The notes under the pieces were generated by a model that saw nothing but the letters and a program-made list of their open reading frames with translations, had not been told where the DNA came from and did not search any database. A stretch of DNA of 64,000 nucleotides from Cryobacterium arcticum. GTDB lineage: Bacteria; Actinomycetota; Actinomycetes; Actinomycetales; Microbacteriaceae. Shown here one piece after another: positions 42,225 to 51,850 of the stretch (position 1 is the stretch's first letter; each line of letters begins with the position of its first letter). The position numbers and the translations under genes are program-made. Where the stretch lies: contig NZ_QHLY01000009.1 in the NCBI RefSeq assembly GCF_003185895.1, forward strand, positions 79,916-143,915. Reading direction: 5' to 3'.

Positions 42225-43745
42225 ATGTTCCGATGGAAAAGCCTGACGGCCGCAGTCGCCGTTGCCGCGTTGGCTCTCACGGGTTGCTCGGCGAGTAACT
42301 CCTCGTCTGGAGAATCAGGGTCAAGCACCCTCACCCTGGGCGTCCTGCTGCCGGCCACGACCTTCGAGGCCGCCAACATGAACTTCGCCAACGAGTCCCC
42401 GTACGGGCAGGCCGTCTACGACACCCTGCTCAAGGAAGACCCGTCGGGCGAACTGCAGCCGAGTCTGGCCACCGAGTGGGCCTACGACGACACCAACACC
42501 GTGCTCACCCTCACCTTGCGCGACGACGTGACGTTCACCGACGGCACCACGTTCAACGCGGATGCCGCGGCGCAGAACCTCACCCGGTTCCGGGACGGCA
42601 GCTCGGCCAACGCTTCGTTCCTCGCCTCGCTCGGCTCCGCTGCGGCGATCGACGACACCACCGTCGAGCTCACCCTCACCCAGCCGGACCCCGCGCTGCT
42701 GCACTACCTGACCCAGAACGCCGGCATGCAGGGCAGTCCCGCCGCATTCGGTGCCGCTGACGCCGCGACCAACCCGGTCGGGTCCGGCCCGTACATCCTG
42801 GACACCGACAAGACCGTGGTCGGAACCTCATACGAGTTCACCAAGAACCCCGACTACTGGGACCCGGACAGCGTGCACTACGACAACCTGTCCCTCAAGG
42901 TCTACGCCGACACCACGTCAATGCTGAACGCTGTCAAGGGTGGCCAGATCAACGGCGCCAAGCTCGGCGACAACACCAACAACGCCGAGGTCGAAGCCGC
43001 CGGCTACACCCTCAACCCGTTCGAGCTCGATTGGACCGGCCTGATCCTCTTCGACCGTGCCGGAACCCTGAACCCCGCCCTCGCCGACGTCAAGGTCCGT
43101 CAGGCCCTCAACTACGCCATCGACGGCCCGGCCATGCTCACGGCCGTCGGCGAAGGACTCGGCACTCCCACCACGCAGATCTTCCCCGAGTCCTCCGCGG
43201 CCTACGACCCCGAGCTCGATGACCGCTACGCCTACGATCCCGACGAGGCCAAGAAGCTGCTCGCCGAGGCCGGCTACGCCGATGGACTCACCCTGGACAT
43301 GCCCAGCACCTCGCTCGGCAACCCGGCGGTCTTCACCCTCATCGAGCAGCAGCTGAAGGATGTCGGCATCACGGTGAACTACACCGACACCGGCACCAAC
43401 TTCATCGCCGACCTCCTCGCTCCCAAGTACGGGGTCACGTGGATGCAGCTGCAGCAGGACAACGACTGGGCTCTGATCAACTTCGAGCTCACCCCGGGTG
43501 CCACGTTCAACCCCACCAAGTACCAGGACCCGACCGTTGACGCCCTCGTCGCCACCATCGGCAGCACCACTGGTGATGAAGCGGATGCGGCGCTCAAGGA
43601 ACTCAACGCCTACATCGTCGAGCAGGCCTGGTTCGCTCCCTGGTACCGCGTGCAGTCCAACTACGCGACGGATGCCCAGACCCAGGTGGAAACCCAGGTC
43701 GGCAACACCTACCCCTACCTCTGGAACTTCACCCCCGCCTCCTAG
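42225..43745 (+). CDS. Family 5 extracellular solute-binding lipoprotein
   Basis: Oligopeptide/oligosaccharide-type binding protein of 506 residues. Lipobox LTGC (ALALTGCSAS) predicts lipid anchoring. SBP_bac_5 features: EPSLATEWAYDD-like segment (LQPSLATEWAYDDTNTVLTL), LRDDVTFTDGTTFNADAAAQ, and VRQALNYAIDGPAM. Given the downstream GH3 and GH43 enzymes the ligand is probably a xylo- or gluco-oligosaccharide rather than a peptide (inference). A strong hairpin follows its stop, which may lift its transcript level above the permease genes. Confidence 0.92.
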   Translation: MFRWKSLTAAVAVAALALTGCSASNSSSGESGSSTLTLGVLLPATTFEAANMNFANESPYGQAVYDTLLKEDPSGELQPSLATEWAYDDTNTVLTLTLRDDVTFTDGTTFNADAAAQNLTRFRDGSSANASFLASLGSAAAIDDTTVELTLTQPDPALLHYLTQNAGMQGSPAAFGAADAATNPVGSGPYILDTDKTVVGTSYEFTKNPDYWDPDSVHYDNLSLKVYADTTSMLNAVKGGQINGAKLGDNTNNAEVEAAGYTLNPFELDWTGLILFDRAGTLNPALADVKVRQALNYAIDGPAMLTAVGEGLGTPTTQIFPESSAAYDPELDDRYAYDPDEAKKLLAEAGYADGLTLDMPSTSLGNPAVFTLIEQQLKDVGITVNYTDTGTNFIADLLAPKYGVTWMQLQQDNDWALINFELTPGATFNPTKYQDPTVDALVATIGSTTGDEADAALKELNAYIVEQAWFAPWYRVQSNYATDAQTQVETQVGNTYPYLWNFTPAS

Positions 43746-43753
43746 GTAGTCCG

Positions 43754-43784
43754 GCCGGGCCGCGCTTCCTGCGCGGCCCGGCCG
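43754..43784 (+). terminator. GC-rich hairpin after the binding-protein gene
   Basis: Perfect 13-bp stem GGCCGGGCCGCGC (43754-43766) / GCGCGGCCCGGCC (43772-43784) with loop TTCCT and no T-run. Located between binding-protein and permease genes, it probably acts as an attenuator or 3'-end stabiliser. Confidence 0.75.
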
Positions 43785-43844
43785 TCCCGACCCGGTCCGG
43801 GCCGGTTCCCTCTCACGCTGGTTGCATAACAGTCAGGAACAACG

Positions 43845-44786
43845 GTGTTCAGATTCATTCTCCGGCGGCTGCTCTCGGGCATCGTCCTCCTCTTGCTCAT
43901 CTCCACGATCGCTTTCTCCCTGCTCTACATCGGCGGCGGCGACATTGCCCGCCGCATTCTCGGGCAGATGGCGACCCCCGAAACCGTCGCGCAAAAGAGC
44001 GAGCAGCTCGGCCTCAACCGGCCGCTCTATGAGCAGTACTTCGACTGGCTCTCCGGTGCCGTGCGCGGCGACCTGGGCAGCTCCTGGTTCACCGGACAGC
44101 TCGTCACCGAGGGCATCACCTCCCGCCTCGCCGTGACCCTCTCCATCGTCATCGGCGCCATCATCCTCATCGCCGTCGTGGCCGTGGCGCTCGGTGTCTG
44201 GGCTGCCATCCGCGGCGGCTGGGCAGACAAGGTCGTGCAGGCCGTCTCCATCCTCGGTTTCGCCATCCCCGGCTTCCTCATCGCCCTGGGACTGGTGACT
44301 TTGTTCGCCCTCAACCTCAAATGGTTCAAGCCCACCGGTTACACCGCGTTCGCTGATTCGCCCACCGGATGGGCCGCCAGCGTCACCCTGCCGATCATTG
44401 CTCTGGCCATCGGAGGCATCGCCGGTGTGGCCCAGCAGGTACGCGGCTCCGTCGTGGATGCGCTTCGTCAGGACTACGTGCGCACCCTGCGTAGCCGTGG
44501 TCTTTCCTTCAACCGGGTGGTGTTCAAGCATGTGCTGCGCAACGCCGGCGGTCCCGCCCTCGCCGTGCTGGCCGTGCAGTTCGTCGGCCTCCTCGGCGGC
44601 GCCGTCATCGTGGAACAGATCTTCGCGATCCCCGGCCTCGGCCAGGTGTCCGTGCAGGCCACGACCCAGGGTGACATCCCCATGGTGATGGGCCTGGTGG
44701 TGGCCACCGCCGCCATCGTCGTCATCGTCAACCTGCTCATCGACCTGCTCCAGGGCTGGCTGAACCCGAAGGTGCGCCTCTCATGA
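43845..44786 (+). CDS. ABC permease, DppB type
   Basis: First membrane subunit of the importer, 313 residues with six helices. N-terminal MFRFILRRLLSGIVLLLLIS and the conserved C-terminal block DYVRTLRSRGLSFNRVVFKH (EAA-like contact with the ATPase), EQIFAIPGLG. Overlaps the next gene by 4 nt. Confidence 0.93.
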   Translation: MFRFILRRLLSGIVLLLLISTIAFSLLYIGGGDIARRILGQMATPETVAQKSEQLGLNRPLYEQYFDWLSGAVRGDLGSSWFTGQLVTEGITSRLAVTLSIVIGAIILIAVVAVALGVWAAIRGGWADKVVQAVSILGFAIPGFLIALGLVTLFALNLKWFKPTGYTAFADSPTGWAASVTLPIIALAIGGIAGVAQQVRGSVVDALRQDYVRTLRSRGLSFNRVVFKHVLRNAGGPALAVLAVQFVGLLGGAVIVEQIFAIPGLGQVSVQATTQGDIPMVMGLVVATAAIVVIVNLLIDLLQGWLNPKVRLS

Positions 44787-46639
44787 TCGACCTCACTCCC
44801 ACCGTCATGGCGCCGGCGCTGCCCCGCGCCGCACGCCGCTCATTGTTCTCCCGCCTGCTGCGCAACCCCGTGGGCCTGGCCACGATGCTGTTCCTCACCC
44901 TGCTCGTGCTCAGCGCGATCTTCGCCCCGCTGCTCGCCCCGCACGACCCCAACTCGTCGTCCATCCAGGATGTGCTCGGCGGGCCCGCCGACGGGCATCC
45001 GCTCGGCTTCGACAGCTCGGGCCGCGACGTGTTCTCCCGCCTGATCTTCGCCGGCCGGTTCAGCCTTGCCGGCGCTGCCCTGGCCCTGCTGATCGCCCTG
45101 GTCATCGGTGTCACCGGCGGACTCATCGCCGGCTACTACGGCAAGTGGTTCGACTCGGTGTCGTCCTGGCTAACCGGCCTCCTGATGGCGCTGCCCGGCA
45201 TCGTCGTGCTGCTGGCCGCCCGCTCGGTGCTCGGCCCGTCGATGTGGCTGTCCATGATGATCTTCGGCGTGCTGCTCTCGCCGGCTTTCTTCAGGCTCGT
45301 CTACGCCTCCGTCACCGCGGTGCGCAATGAGCTGTACGTGGATGCTGCCAGGGTCGCGGGCCTCGGCGACACCCGCATCATCGGCAAGCACATCCTCACC
45401 GTGGTGCGCGCCCCCGTCATCATCCAGTCCGCCATGGTGCTCGGCATCGCCATCGCCATCCAGGCCGGGCTCGACTTCCTCGGCCTCGGCGACCAGTCGA
45501 TCCCCACCTGGGGCACCATGCTCAACGACGGGTTCCGCCAGATCTACAAGGAGCCGCTGCTCATCCTCTGGCCGAGCGTCGTGATCGCCCTCACCTGCGT
45601 GGCGCTCACCCTGCTGGCCAACACCATGCGCGATCTGCTCGAGCGCAGCGGCAAGGCCAAGGCCCGCCGCCGCCCGCCGCTGCGCCCTGCCGACGTGAAC
45701 AAGACCGCCGCCGTTTTCCACGCCGAAGACCTCTCCTCTTCCGGACGTACCGGCGAGGTGCTGCTGGATGTGCGTGACCTCGCGATCGGCTACGACCAGC
45801 CGGACGGCACCGTGAAGACCGTCGTGCACGACGTGTCGCTCACGGTGCGCCGCGGCGAGGTGCACGGCCTGATCGGTGAATCCGGCTCGGGCAAGACCCA
45901 GACCGCCTGGTCGATCCTGCGCCTGCTGCCCGACGGCGGCCGGGTCACCGGCGGCGCGATCTTCTTCGAGGGCAAAGACCTTGCCCTGGCCTCCGAGAAG
46001 GAGATGACGAAGATCCGCGGCAAGAAGATCGCCTACATTCCGCAGGAACCGATGTCGAACCTCGACTCCGCGTTCACGATCGGCAGCCAGCTGGTCGAAC
46101 CGATGCGGGTCTGCCTGGGTATCTCCAAGAAGGAGGCCACCCAGCGGGCGCTGAAGCTGCTGGCCCGGGTAGGCATCCCCAACCCGGAGCGCACCTTCGC
46201 GGCCTACCCGCACGAGGTGTCCGGCGGCATGGCTCAGCGGGTGCTCATTGCCGGCGCCGTGTCCTGCGACCCCGACCTGCTCATCGCCGACGAGCCCACC
46301 ACCGCTCTGGACGTGACCGTGCAGGCGGAGGTGCTCGACCTGCTGCGTGAGCTGCAGAGCGAACTGAATATGGGTGTCGTGCTCGTCACGCACAACTTCG
46401 GCGTCGTCGCCGACCTGTGCGACCGGGTCTCGGTGATGCGCGACGGCCGGGTGATCGAAACCGGACCGGTGCGGGCCATCTTCACCCAGGCGAAGCATCC
46501 GTACACCCAGTCGCTGCTCGCGGCGATCCTCGAAGACGGCGAAGCGAGGGGGGACCTCGACGAGGGCAACTCCGGTCGCGCCGCCGCCGCCGCGCTGGCG
46601 ACCCCCAGTATCTCCGACACCATTGGAGCGCAGTCATGA
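44783..46639 (+). CDS. Fused ABC permease (DppC) and ATP-binding protein (DppD)
   Basis: A 618-residue fusion. Residues ~1-290 are a DppC-like permease (six helices; GLGDTRIIGKHILTVVRAPV contact loop). Residues ~330-600 are an ATPase: Walker A GESGSGKTQTAW, signature VSGGMAQRVLIAGA (LSGGQ altered to VSGGM), Walker B LLIADEPTTALDVT, H-loop VTHNFGVV. Such permease-ATPase fusions recur in actinobacterial importers of this family and force 1:1 stoichiometry. Overlaps both neighbours by 4 nt. Confidence 0.92.
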   Translation: MIDLTPTVMAPALPRAARRSLFSRLLRNPVGLATMLFLTLLVLSAIFAPLLAPHDPNSSSIQDVLGGPADGHPLGFDSSGRDVFSRLIFAGRFSLAGAALALLIALVIGVTGGLIAGYYGKWFDSVSSWLTGLLMALPGIVVLLAARSVLGPSMWLSMMIFGVLLSPAFFRLVYASVTAVRNELYVDAARVAGLGDTRIIGKHILTVVRAPVIIQSAMVLGIAIAIQAGLDFLGLGDQSIPTWGTMLNDGFRQIYKEPLLILWPSVVIALTCVALTLLANTMRDLLERSGKAKARRRPPLRPADVNKTAAVFHAEDLSSSGRTGEVLLDVRDLAIGYDQPDGTVKTVVHDVSLTVRRGEVHGLIGESGSGKTQTAWSILRLLPDGGRVTGGAIFFEGKDLALASEKEMTKIRGKKIAYIPQEPMSNLDSAFTIGSQLVEPMRVCLGISKKEATQRALKLLARVGIPNPERTFAAYPHEVSGGMAQRVLIAGAVSCDPDLLIADEPTTALDVTVQAEVLDLLRELQSELNMGVVLVTHNFGVVADLCDRVSVMRDGRVIETGPVRAIFTQAKHPYTQSLLAAILEDGEARGDLDEGNSGRAAAAALATPSISDTIGAQS

Positions 46640-47496
46640 CCGAACTTCTGCTCGACGTGAAGAACGTCATCGTCGAGTACCCGATCAAGGGGTTTCGCAA
46701 GGAGCCGTTCCAGGCCCTGAAAGGCGTCTCCCTCGACATCCGCCCGGGCGAGACCGTGGGGCTGGTCGGCGAGTCCGGCTCGGGCAAGACCACCCTGGGC
46801 CGTGCGGTGCTCGGCCTGGCACCGGTCACCGGCGGCGAGATCGTCTACCGCGGCAAGGACATCGCGCACCTCGGCCGCCGGGAGCGGAAGTCGCTCTCCA
46901 GCGAGATCCAGGTGGTCTTCCAAGACCCGTACACCTCGCTGAACCCGAGCCTCACCATCGAGCAGATCCTGGTGGAGCCGCTCACGGTGCGCAAAGTCGC
47001 CAAGAAGGATGCCTCCAAGCGGGTGCTCGACCTGCTCGACCAGGTGGGCCTCCCGAGCAACGCCGCCGACCGGCTTCCGCGGGAGTTCTCCGGAGGGCAA
47101 CGGCAGCGCATCGCGATCGCCCGCGCGCTGGCGCTGGACCCGAGGCTGATCGTCTGCGACGAGCCGGTCTCGGCGCTGGACCTGTCCACCCAGGCGCGTG
47201 TGCTCGACCTGTTCAAGGAGATCCAGGAACGCACGGGCGTGGCCTACCTCTTCGTCTCGCACGACCTCGCCGTGGTGCGGCACCTCAGCCACCGGGTCGC
47301 CGTGATGTACCACGGTGAGATCGTGGAGTGGGGCGCCGGCGACCAGGTCACCGGCGACCCCGTGCACCCCTACACGCAGCGGCTGTTCCTGGCCGCGCCG
47401 GTGCCCGATCCCGACCGGCAGGAACAGCGCCGTGCGGTGCGGCAGCGCCTGATGGTCGAGCAGGAGCGCGCCGGCCTCGAGGCCGGAGCCGCCTGA
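46636..47496 (+). CDS. ABC ATP-binding protein, DppF type
   Basis: Second ATPase of the importer, 286 residues. Walker A GESGSGKTTLGRAVLG, Q-loop VVFQDPYTSLNP, signature FSGGQRQRIAIARAL, Walker B LIVCDEPVSALDLS, H-loop VSHDLAVV, and the C-terminal oligopeptide-transporter tail. ATG 46636 overlaps the previous stop (ATGA); a longer same-frame reading runs back into the fusion gene and is rejected. Confidence 0.93.
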   Translation: MTELLLDVKNVIVEYPIKGFRKEPFQALKGVSLDIRPGETVGLVGESGSGKTTLGRAVLGLAPVTGGEIVYRGKDIAHLGRRERKSLSSEIQVVFQDPYTSLNPSLTIEQILVEPLTVRKVAKKDASKRVLDLLDQVGLPSNAADRLPREFSGGQRQRIAIARALALDPRLIVCDEPVSALDLSTQARVLDLFKEIQERTGVAYLFVSHDLAVVRHLSHRVAVMYHGEIVEWGAGDQVTGDPVHPYTQRLFLAAPVPDPDRQEQRRAVRQRLMVEQERAGLEAGAA

Positions 47497-47526
47497 CCCG
47501 CACCGCCACCCGACCCACACCTGTTT

Positions 47527-47576
47527 CCCGTGCGGACAACTGCACCCGGTGCGCCGGGACCAATTGTCCGCACGGG
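47527..47576. repeat. Intergenic inverted repeat between dppF-like and GH3 genes
   Basis: Arms CCCGTGCGGACAA (47527-47539) and TTGTCCGCACGGG (47564-47576), perfect over 13 nt, with a small internal GCACC-C-GGTGC hairpin in the loop. Confidence 0.75.
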
Positions 47577-47620
47577 TCCCCCTCACTTCGACCCCGATTC
47601 CCACGAAAGCGATTCGCACC

Positions 47621-50101
47621 ATGACGATCTCCAACGAACTCGAAGCCGCGGTCACCACGCCCAGCTCGGATGCCAGACTCCTGGCCTTGCTCGAACAACT
47701 CACCCTGGCCGATAAGGTGCTGCTGCTCACCGGCCGCGACTTCTGGACCACTGCCCCGATCGAGAAGATCGGCCTGCGCCGCATCCTCGTCTCCGACGGC
47801 CCCAGCGGGGTGCGCGGCGAGGTGTGGGACGAACGGTCCCCGTCGCTGAACCTCCCGTCGTCCACGGCACTCGGCGCTGCCTGGGACCCGGCCATCGCCC
47901 GCCGTTACGGCAACGTTGCGGCCGTCGAAGCCCGGCGCAAGGGCGTGGACGTGGTGCTCGGCCCGACCATCAACCTGCATCGGTCGCCGCTCGGCGGCCG
48001 GCACTTCGAGGCCTTCAGCGAAGACCCGGTCCTCACCGCCCGGCTCGCCGCAGCCTACGTGGAGGGCGTGCAGGAGAACGGCGTGGGCGCCACCCCCAAG
48101 CACTACATCGCCAACGACTTCGAAACCGACCGGTTCACCGCCAACGTCGTCGTGGACGACCGGGCCCTGCGTGAGCTCTACCTGCTCGCGTTCGAGGAGG
48201 CCATTACCGAGGCGCACGCCTGGCTCGTGATGAGCTCGTACAACTCCGTCAACGGCGACACCGTCACGGAGAACGACCTGCTGGAAACCCCGCTGAACTC
48301 CGAGTGGGGCTTCGACGGCGTGGTGATCAGCGACTGGACCGCGGTGCGCAGCGTCAACAGCGCCCGCTACTCGCAGGACCTCGTCATGCCCGGACCGGCC
48401 GGCCCGTGGGGCGATGCCCTGGTCGCCGCCGTCATCGCCGGGGAGGTGGACGAAGCCGCGATCGACCGCAAGGTGCTGCGCATCCTGCGTCTCGCCGCCC
48501 GGGTGGGTGCTCTCGAGGGCTTCGAGCCCGCCGTGGCCGCACCCGTGGTCGTCGAAGACGGCATCCGCTTCGCCAAGGAGGCCGAGATCGCCGGCAGCGT
48601 GCTGGTGCAGAACAGCGGCGAGCTGCCCTGGGCCGCCGACAAGCTGACGAAGGTGGCCGTGATCGGGCACAACGCCCGGTTTGCGCGCACCCAGGGCGGC
48701 GGCAGCGCCACTGTGCTGCCCGAACGCGTGATCACCCCGATCGACGGCCTGCTCAAAGCGCTGCCTGACGCCGCGGTGACCTACTCCGTGGGTGCCGTCG
48801 TGCAGGAGGGCATCGCCGAACTGCCGTTGACCAGCATCGTCAACCCGCACACCGGTGAGCCCGGCGCCCGGGTGCGATTCCTCGACGCGGATGGCGGCGA
48901 GCTCTTTGTCGAGGACCGCCGCGCCACCGCGCTGGTCTGGTTCGGCGGCGACGCCCCGATCGCGACCTCGAAGGTGCTGGACTTCAGCACCAGGTACACG
49001 CCGGAGGCCACCGGTGAGATCCTGCTCGGCTTCGCCACCGCCGGCAACGGGCGCATCCTCGTGAACGGCGAGCTGCTGCACGAGGAGAACGTCGTTCCGG
49101 AAGGCACCGACCTGGGCGCCGCCTTCCTGTCGCCGCCTTCCGCCTCCATCGCCGTGCAGGTGACCGAGGGAGAGCCGATCGACCTCGTCGTCGAGTACGA
49201 CATCACCCCGGAGGGTGCACTGATGGGTGCCCTGTCGATCACCATCGGCATCGAACCCGACCTGTCCACCCCGGATGCGCTCATCGCCGAAGCCGTCGCC
49301 GCCGCGGAGGCCGCCGACGTGGTGGTGCTCGTCGTGGGCACGAACTCCAAAGTCGAGTCCGAGGGCTACGACCGCAGCGACCTCAACCTGCCGGGCCGGC
49401 AGGATGACCTCGTGCGCGCCGTGGCCGCGGTCAACCCGCGCACCGTCGTGGTGGTCAACTCCGGCTCCCCGGTGCTGATGCCGTGGCGCGAGGACGTGGC
49501 CGCAATCCTGCTCAGCTGGTTCGGCGGCCAGGAGTACGGCGACGCTGTGGCGGCCATTCTGCTGGGCGAGGCCGAGCCGGGCGGGCGCCTGCCCACCACC
49601 TGGCCGGCAACCCTGGCGGATGTGCCGGTGTTCAACGTCACCCCCGACGATGGGGTGGTGCGCTACGACGAGGGCATCCACATCGGCTACCGGGCCTGGC
49701 TCAAGGCCGGAACCGAACCGGCGTACCCGTTCGGGCACGGCCTGGGCTACACCACCTGGAGCCTGGACGGGCTGAGAGTTGACGACGCCGCTCTGGCGAG
49801 GACCGGCATCGCGACGGCGACGGTCACCCTCACCAACACCGGCGACCGCACCGGCAAGCAGGTCGTGCAGGTCTACGCCTCCCGCGCCGACTCCGCGATC
49901 GACCGGCCGGTGCGCTGGCTGGTCGGCTTCGCGCCGGTCACGGCGGCGGCGGGGGAGACCGTCAGCGTAGACGTCCGGGTGCCGGAGCGGGCGTTCGCCG
50001 ACTGGCAGGACGGCTGGCACTACGAGACCGGCGGGTACCTGCTCGAAGCGGGCACGAGCGTGGCCGAGCTGCCCCTGACCGCCGACATCACCCTGAACTG
50101 A
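47621..50101 (+). CDS. GH3 beta-glucosidase/xylosidase with PA14-like insert
   Basis: Glycoside hydrolase of 826 residues. The GH3 N-terminal barrel (~20-300) has KHYIANDFETDRFTANVVVD and the nucleophile Asp in FDGVVISDWTAVRS; a PA14-like beta domain (~415-550) is inserted before the C-terminal alpha/beta sandwich (VVVLVVGTNSKVESEGYDRS; general acid region) and a FnIII-like end (ATVTLTNTGDRTGKQVVQVY). No signal peptide, so it cleaves imported oligosaccharides in the cytoplasm. ATG at 47621 chosen; ribosome site weak. Confidence 0.92.
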   Translation: MTISNELEAAVTTPSSDARLLALLEQLTLADKVLLLTGRDFWTTAPIEKIGLRRILVSDGPSGVRGEVWDERSPSLNLPSSTALGAAWDPAIARRYGNVAAVEARRKGVDVVLGPTINLHRSPLGGRHFEAFSEDPVLTARLAAAYVEGVQENGVGATPKHYIANDFETDRFTANVVVDDRALRELYLLAFEEAITEAHAWLVMSSYNSVNGDTVTENDLLETPLNSEWGFDGVVISDWTAVRSVNSARYSQDLVMPGPAGPWGDALVAAVIAGEVDEAAIDRKVLRILRLAARVGALEGFEPAVAAPVVVEDGIRFAKEAEIAGSVLVQNSGELPWAADKLTKVAVIGHNARFARTQGGGSATVLPERVITPIDGLLKALPDAAVTYSVGAVVQEGIAELPLTSIVNPHTGEPGARVRFLDADGGELFVEDRRATALVWFGGDAPIATSKVLDFSTRYTPEATGEILLGFATAGNGRILVNGELLHEENVVPEGTDLGAAFLSPPSASIAVQVTEGEPIDLVVEYDITPEGALMGALSITIGIEPDLSTPDALIAEAVAAAEAADVVVLVVGTNSKVESEGYDRSDLNLPGRQDDLVRAVAAVNPRTVVVVNSGSPVLMPWREDVAAILLSWFGGQEYGDAVAAILLGEAEPGGRLPTTWPATLADVPVFNVTPDDGVVRYDEGIHIGYRAWLKAGTEPAYPFGHGLGYTTWSLDGLRVDDAALARTGIATATVTLTNTGDRTGKQVVQVYASRADSAIDRPVRWLVGFAPVTAAAGETVSVDVRVPERAFADWQDGWHYETGGYLLEAGTSVAELPLTADITLN

Positions 50102-50113
50102 GACGGAGCTGCC

Positions 50114-51727
50114 ATGACCGACACCACCCAGACCGACACCACCCCACCCGCACCCGTGGAGAACACCTGGCCGAACCCTCTTATCGCCGGCTTCTACCCG
50201 GACCCCAGCGTGGTCAAGGTGGGCACCGACTACTATCTGGCCAACTCCACCTTCGAGTACCTCCCGGGCATCCCGATCTTCCACAGCACCGACCTGGTCA
50301 GCTGGACCCAGATCGGCCACGTGGTGGAGCGGCCCGGCCAGCTGGCGTCGGCGCACGTGCCGACGTTGGGCGGCGCCTGGGCCCCCACCATCCGGCACCG
50401 CGACGGCATCTTCTACGTGGTGGTGACGGATGCGATGGGCCGCGGCATGCTGATCTTCAGCACCACCGATCCGGCCGGCCCGTGGAGCGACGGCACCCTC
50501 ATCGAGGGTATCCACGGCATCGACACCGACCTTGCCTGGGACGAGGACGGCCTCGCCTACATCACCTACTCCGGCCTGGACGTGACCAGTGGCGAGCTGC
50601 CCACCGGGCACAAGGGCATCCTGCAGTTCACCGTTGACCTGGCGACCGGTGTGCCGCTGTCGCAGCCGGTCTCGGTGTGGTCGGGAACCGGGCTGAAGTT
50701 TCCCGAGGCGCCCCACCTCTACCAACACGGCGGGTATTGGTACCTGATGATCGCCGAGGGCGGCACCGAACGCGGTCATGGCATCAGCGTGGCCCGCGGC
50801 GCGCGACCGTACGGCCCCTTCACCGAGGGAGCGGCGGCGGGTGGCCCGGCCAACCCGATTCTCTCCGCCCGCAGCACCGACCGGCCGATCCAGAACACCG
50901 GCCACGGCGACCTCGTGGAGACACCCGACGGCGGCTGGGCGATCGTCATGCTCGGCATGCGACCCACCGGCATGACCCAGGCGTTCTCCGCGCTCGGCCG
51001 GGAGACCTTCATCACCAGCGCCCGCTGGGAGGACGGGTGGCTCGCCGCCGACCCGGTACTGCTGAACCCCCGAGCCGGCGAGACCGTGTTCGCAGATGAC
51101 TTCACCGGCCCGGCACTCGCGCCCGAGTGGATCGCGGTGCGCCGCTACCCGGCCGAGGTGTCGACCCTCGCCGTGGCGTCTGCGGAGGCGGCGGGCGGCC
51201 GTACTACCCCCGGCCGACTCGTGCTGGTGGGCGAGGGCGGAACCCTCGACGCCGAGCAGCCCATTCTCGTCGGTGTGCGCCAGCGGAACCCGTGGTCGAG
51301 CACCAGCGTTCGGGTCGGCGGTGTCGCGGGCAGCGGCGCCGGACTCGGCGGCCTGGGCGTGCGCTACGACGAGGAGCACCACTACGAAATCGAGGTGGGC
51401 AACGGCGTCGTGACGGCACGGGCCTGCGTCGCGGGCATCCGCCAGGAATGGACGGTGCCGCTGGACCCGGCCCAGATCGTGGACGGAGCGGTGACGCTGG
51501 GCCTGGACACCGTGCCGCCGGATGCATCGTCGATGATCTCCGGCCTGACCAGCGACATCGTCGTGCTCAGCGTGGGCGCCGGCGACGACCGGGTGGAACT
51601 GGCCCGCGTGGACGGCCGGTACCTCTCGCAAGAGACCGCCGCTTCTTTCACCGGCCGGGTGCTCTGTCTCTATGCGGTCACCGGCAAGGTGACCTTCTCC
51701 GCCTTCCGCTACACCGGCAGGGAGTAG
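50114..51727 (+). CDS. GH43 beta-xylosidase/arabinofuranosidase
   Basis: Glycoside hydrolase of 537 residues without signal peptide. Five-bladed propeller with catalytic base Asp in IAGFYPDPSVVKVG, pKa-modulating Asp in GIDTDLAWDEDG and general acid Glu in GLKFPEAPHLYQ, followed by a C-terminal beta-sandwich (~320-537) typical of XynB-type xylosidases. It starts 12 nt after the GH3 stop, so both are one transcript with the importer. Confidence 0.92.
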   Translation: MTDTTQTDTTPPAPVENTWPNPLIAGFYPDPSVVKVGTDYYLANSTFEYLPGIPIFHSTDLVSWTQIGHVVERPGQLASAHVPTLGGAWAPTIRHRDGIFYVVVTDAMGRGMLIFSTTDPAGPWSDGTLIEGIHGIDTDLAWDEDGLAYITYSGLDVTSGELPTGHKGILQFTVDLATGVPLSQPVSVWSGTGLKFPEAPHLYQHGGYWYLMIAEGGTERGHGISVARGARPYGPFTEGAAAGGPANPILSARSTDRPIQNTGHGDLVETPDGGWAIVMLGMRPTGMTQAFSALGRETFITSARWEDGWLAADPVLLNPRAGETVFADDFTGPALAPEWIAVRRYPAEVSTLAVASAEAAGGRTTPGRLVLVGEGGTLDAEQPILVGVRQRNPWSSTSVRVGGVAGSGAGLGGLGVRYDEEHHYEIEVGNGVVTARACVAGIRQEWTVPLDPAQIVDGAVTLGLDTVPPDASSMISGLTSDIVVLSVGAGDDRVELARVDGRYLSQETAASFTGRVLCLYAVTGKVTFSAFRYTGRE

Positions 51728-51752
51728 CCCGACCGGGAACGCAACCCGAGCA

Positions 51753-51816
51753 ACTGTTCCCGCATCGGACTTCTGCGGCCGGTGTGCCGGACGCAGAAGT
51801 CCGATTGAGCAACAGT
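51753..51816. repeat. Interrupted long hairpin between GH43 and aldo/keto reductase genes
   Basis: Inner arms ATCGGACTTCTGCG (51764-51777) and CGCAGAAGTCCGAT (51792-51805), outer arms ACTGTT (51753-51758) and AACAGT (51811-51816). Sits between convergent genes, so it may serve as a bidirectional terminator. Confidence 0.75.
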
Positions 51817-51850
51817 CATGCTCGAGGCTCGCGCGAACCTACGCGGGCGC

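Noticed and set aside
47348..51631. Very long open frame on the minus strand (about 1427 codons)
   Set aside because: It is exactly antisense to the GH3 and GH43 genes, has no family resemblance, and arises from GC-rich codon bias.
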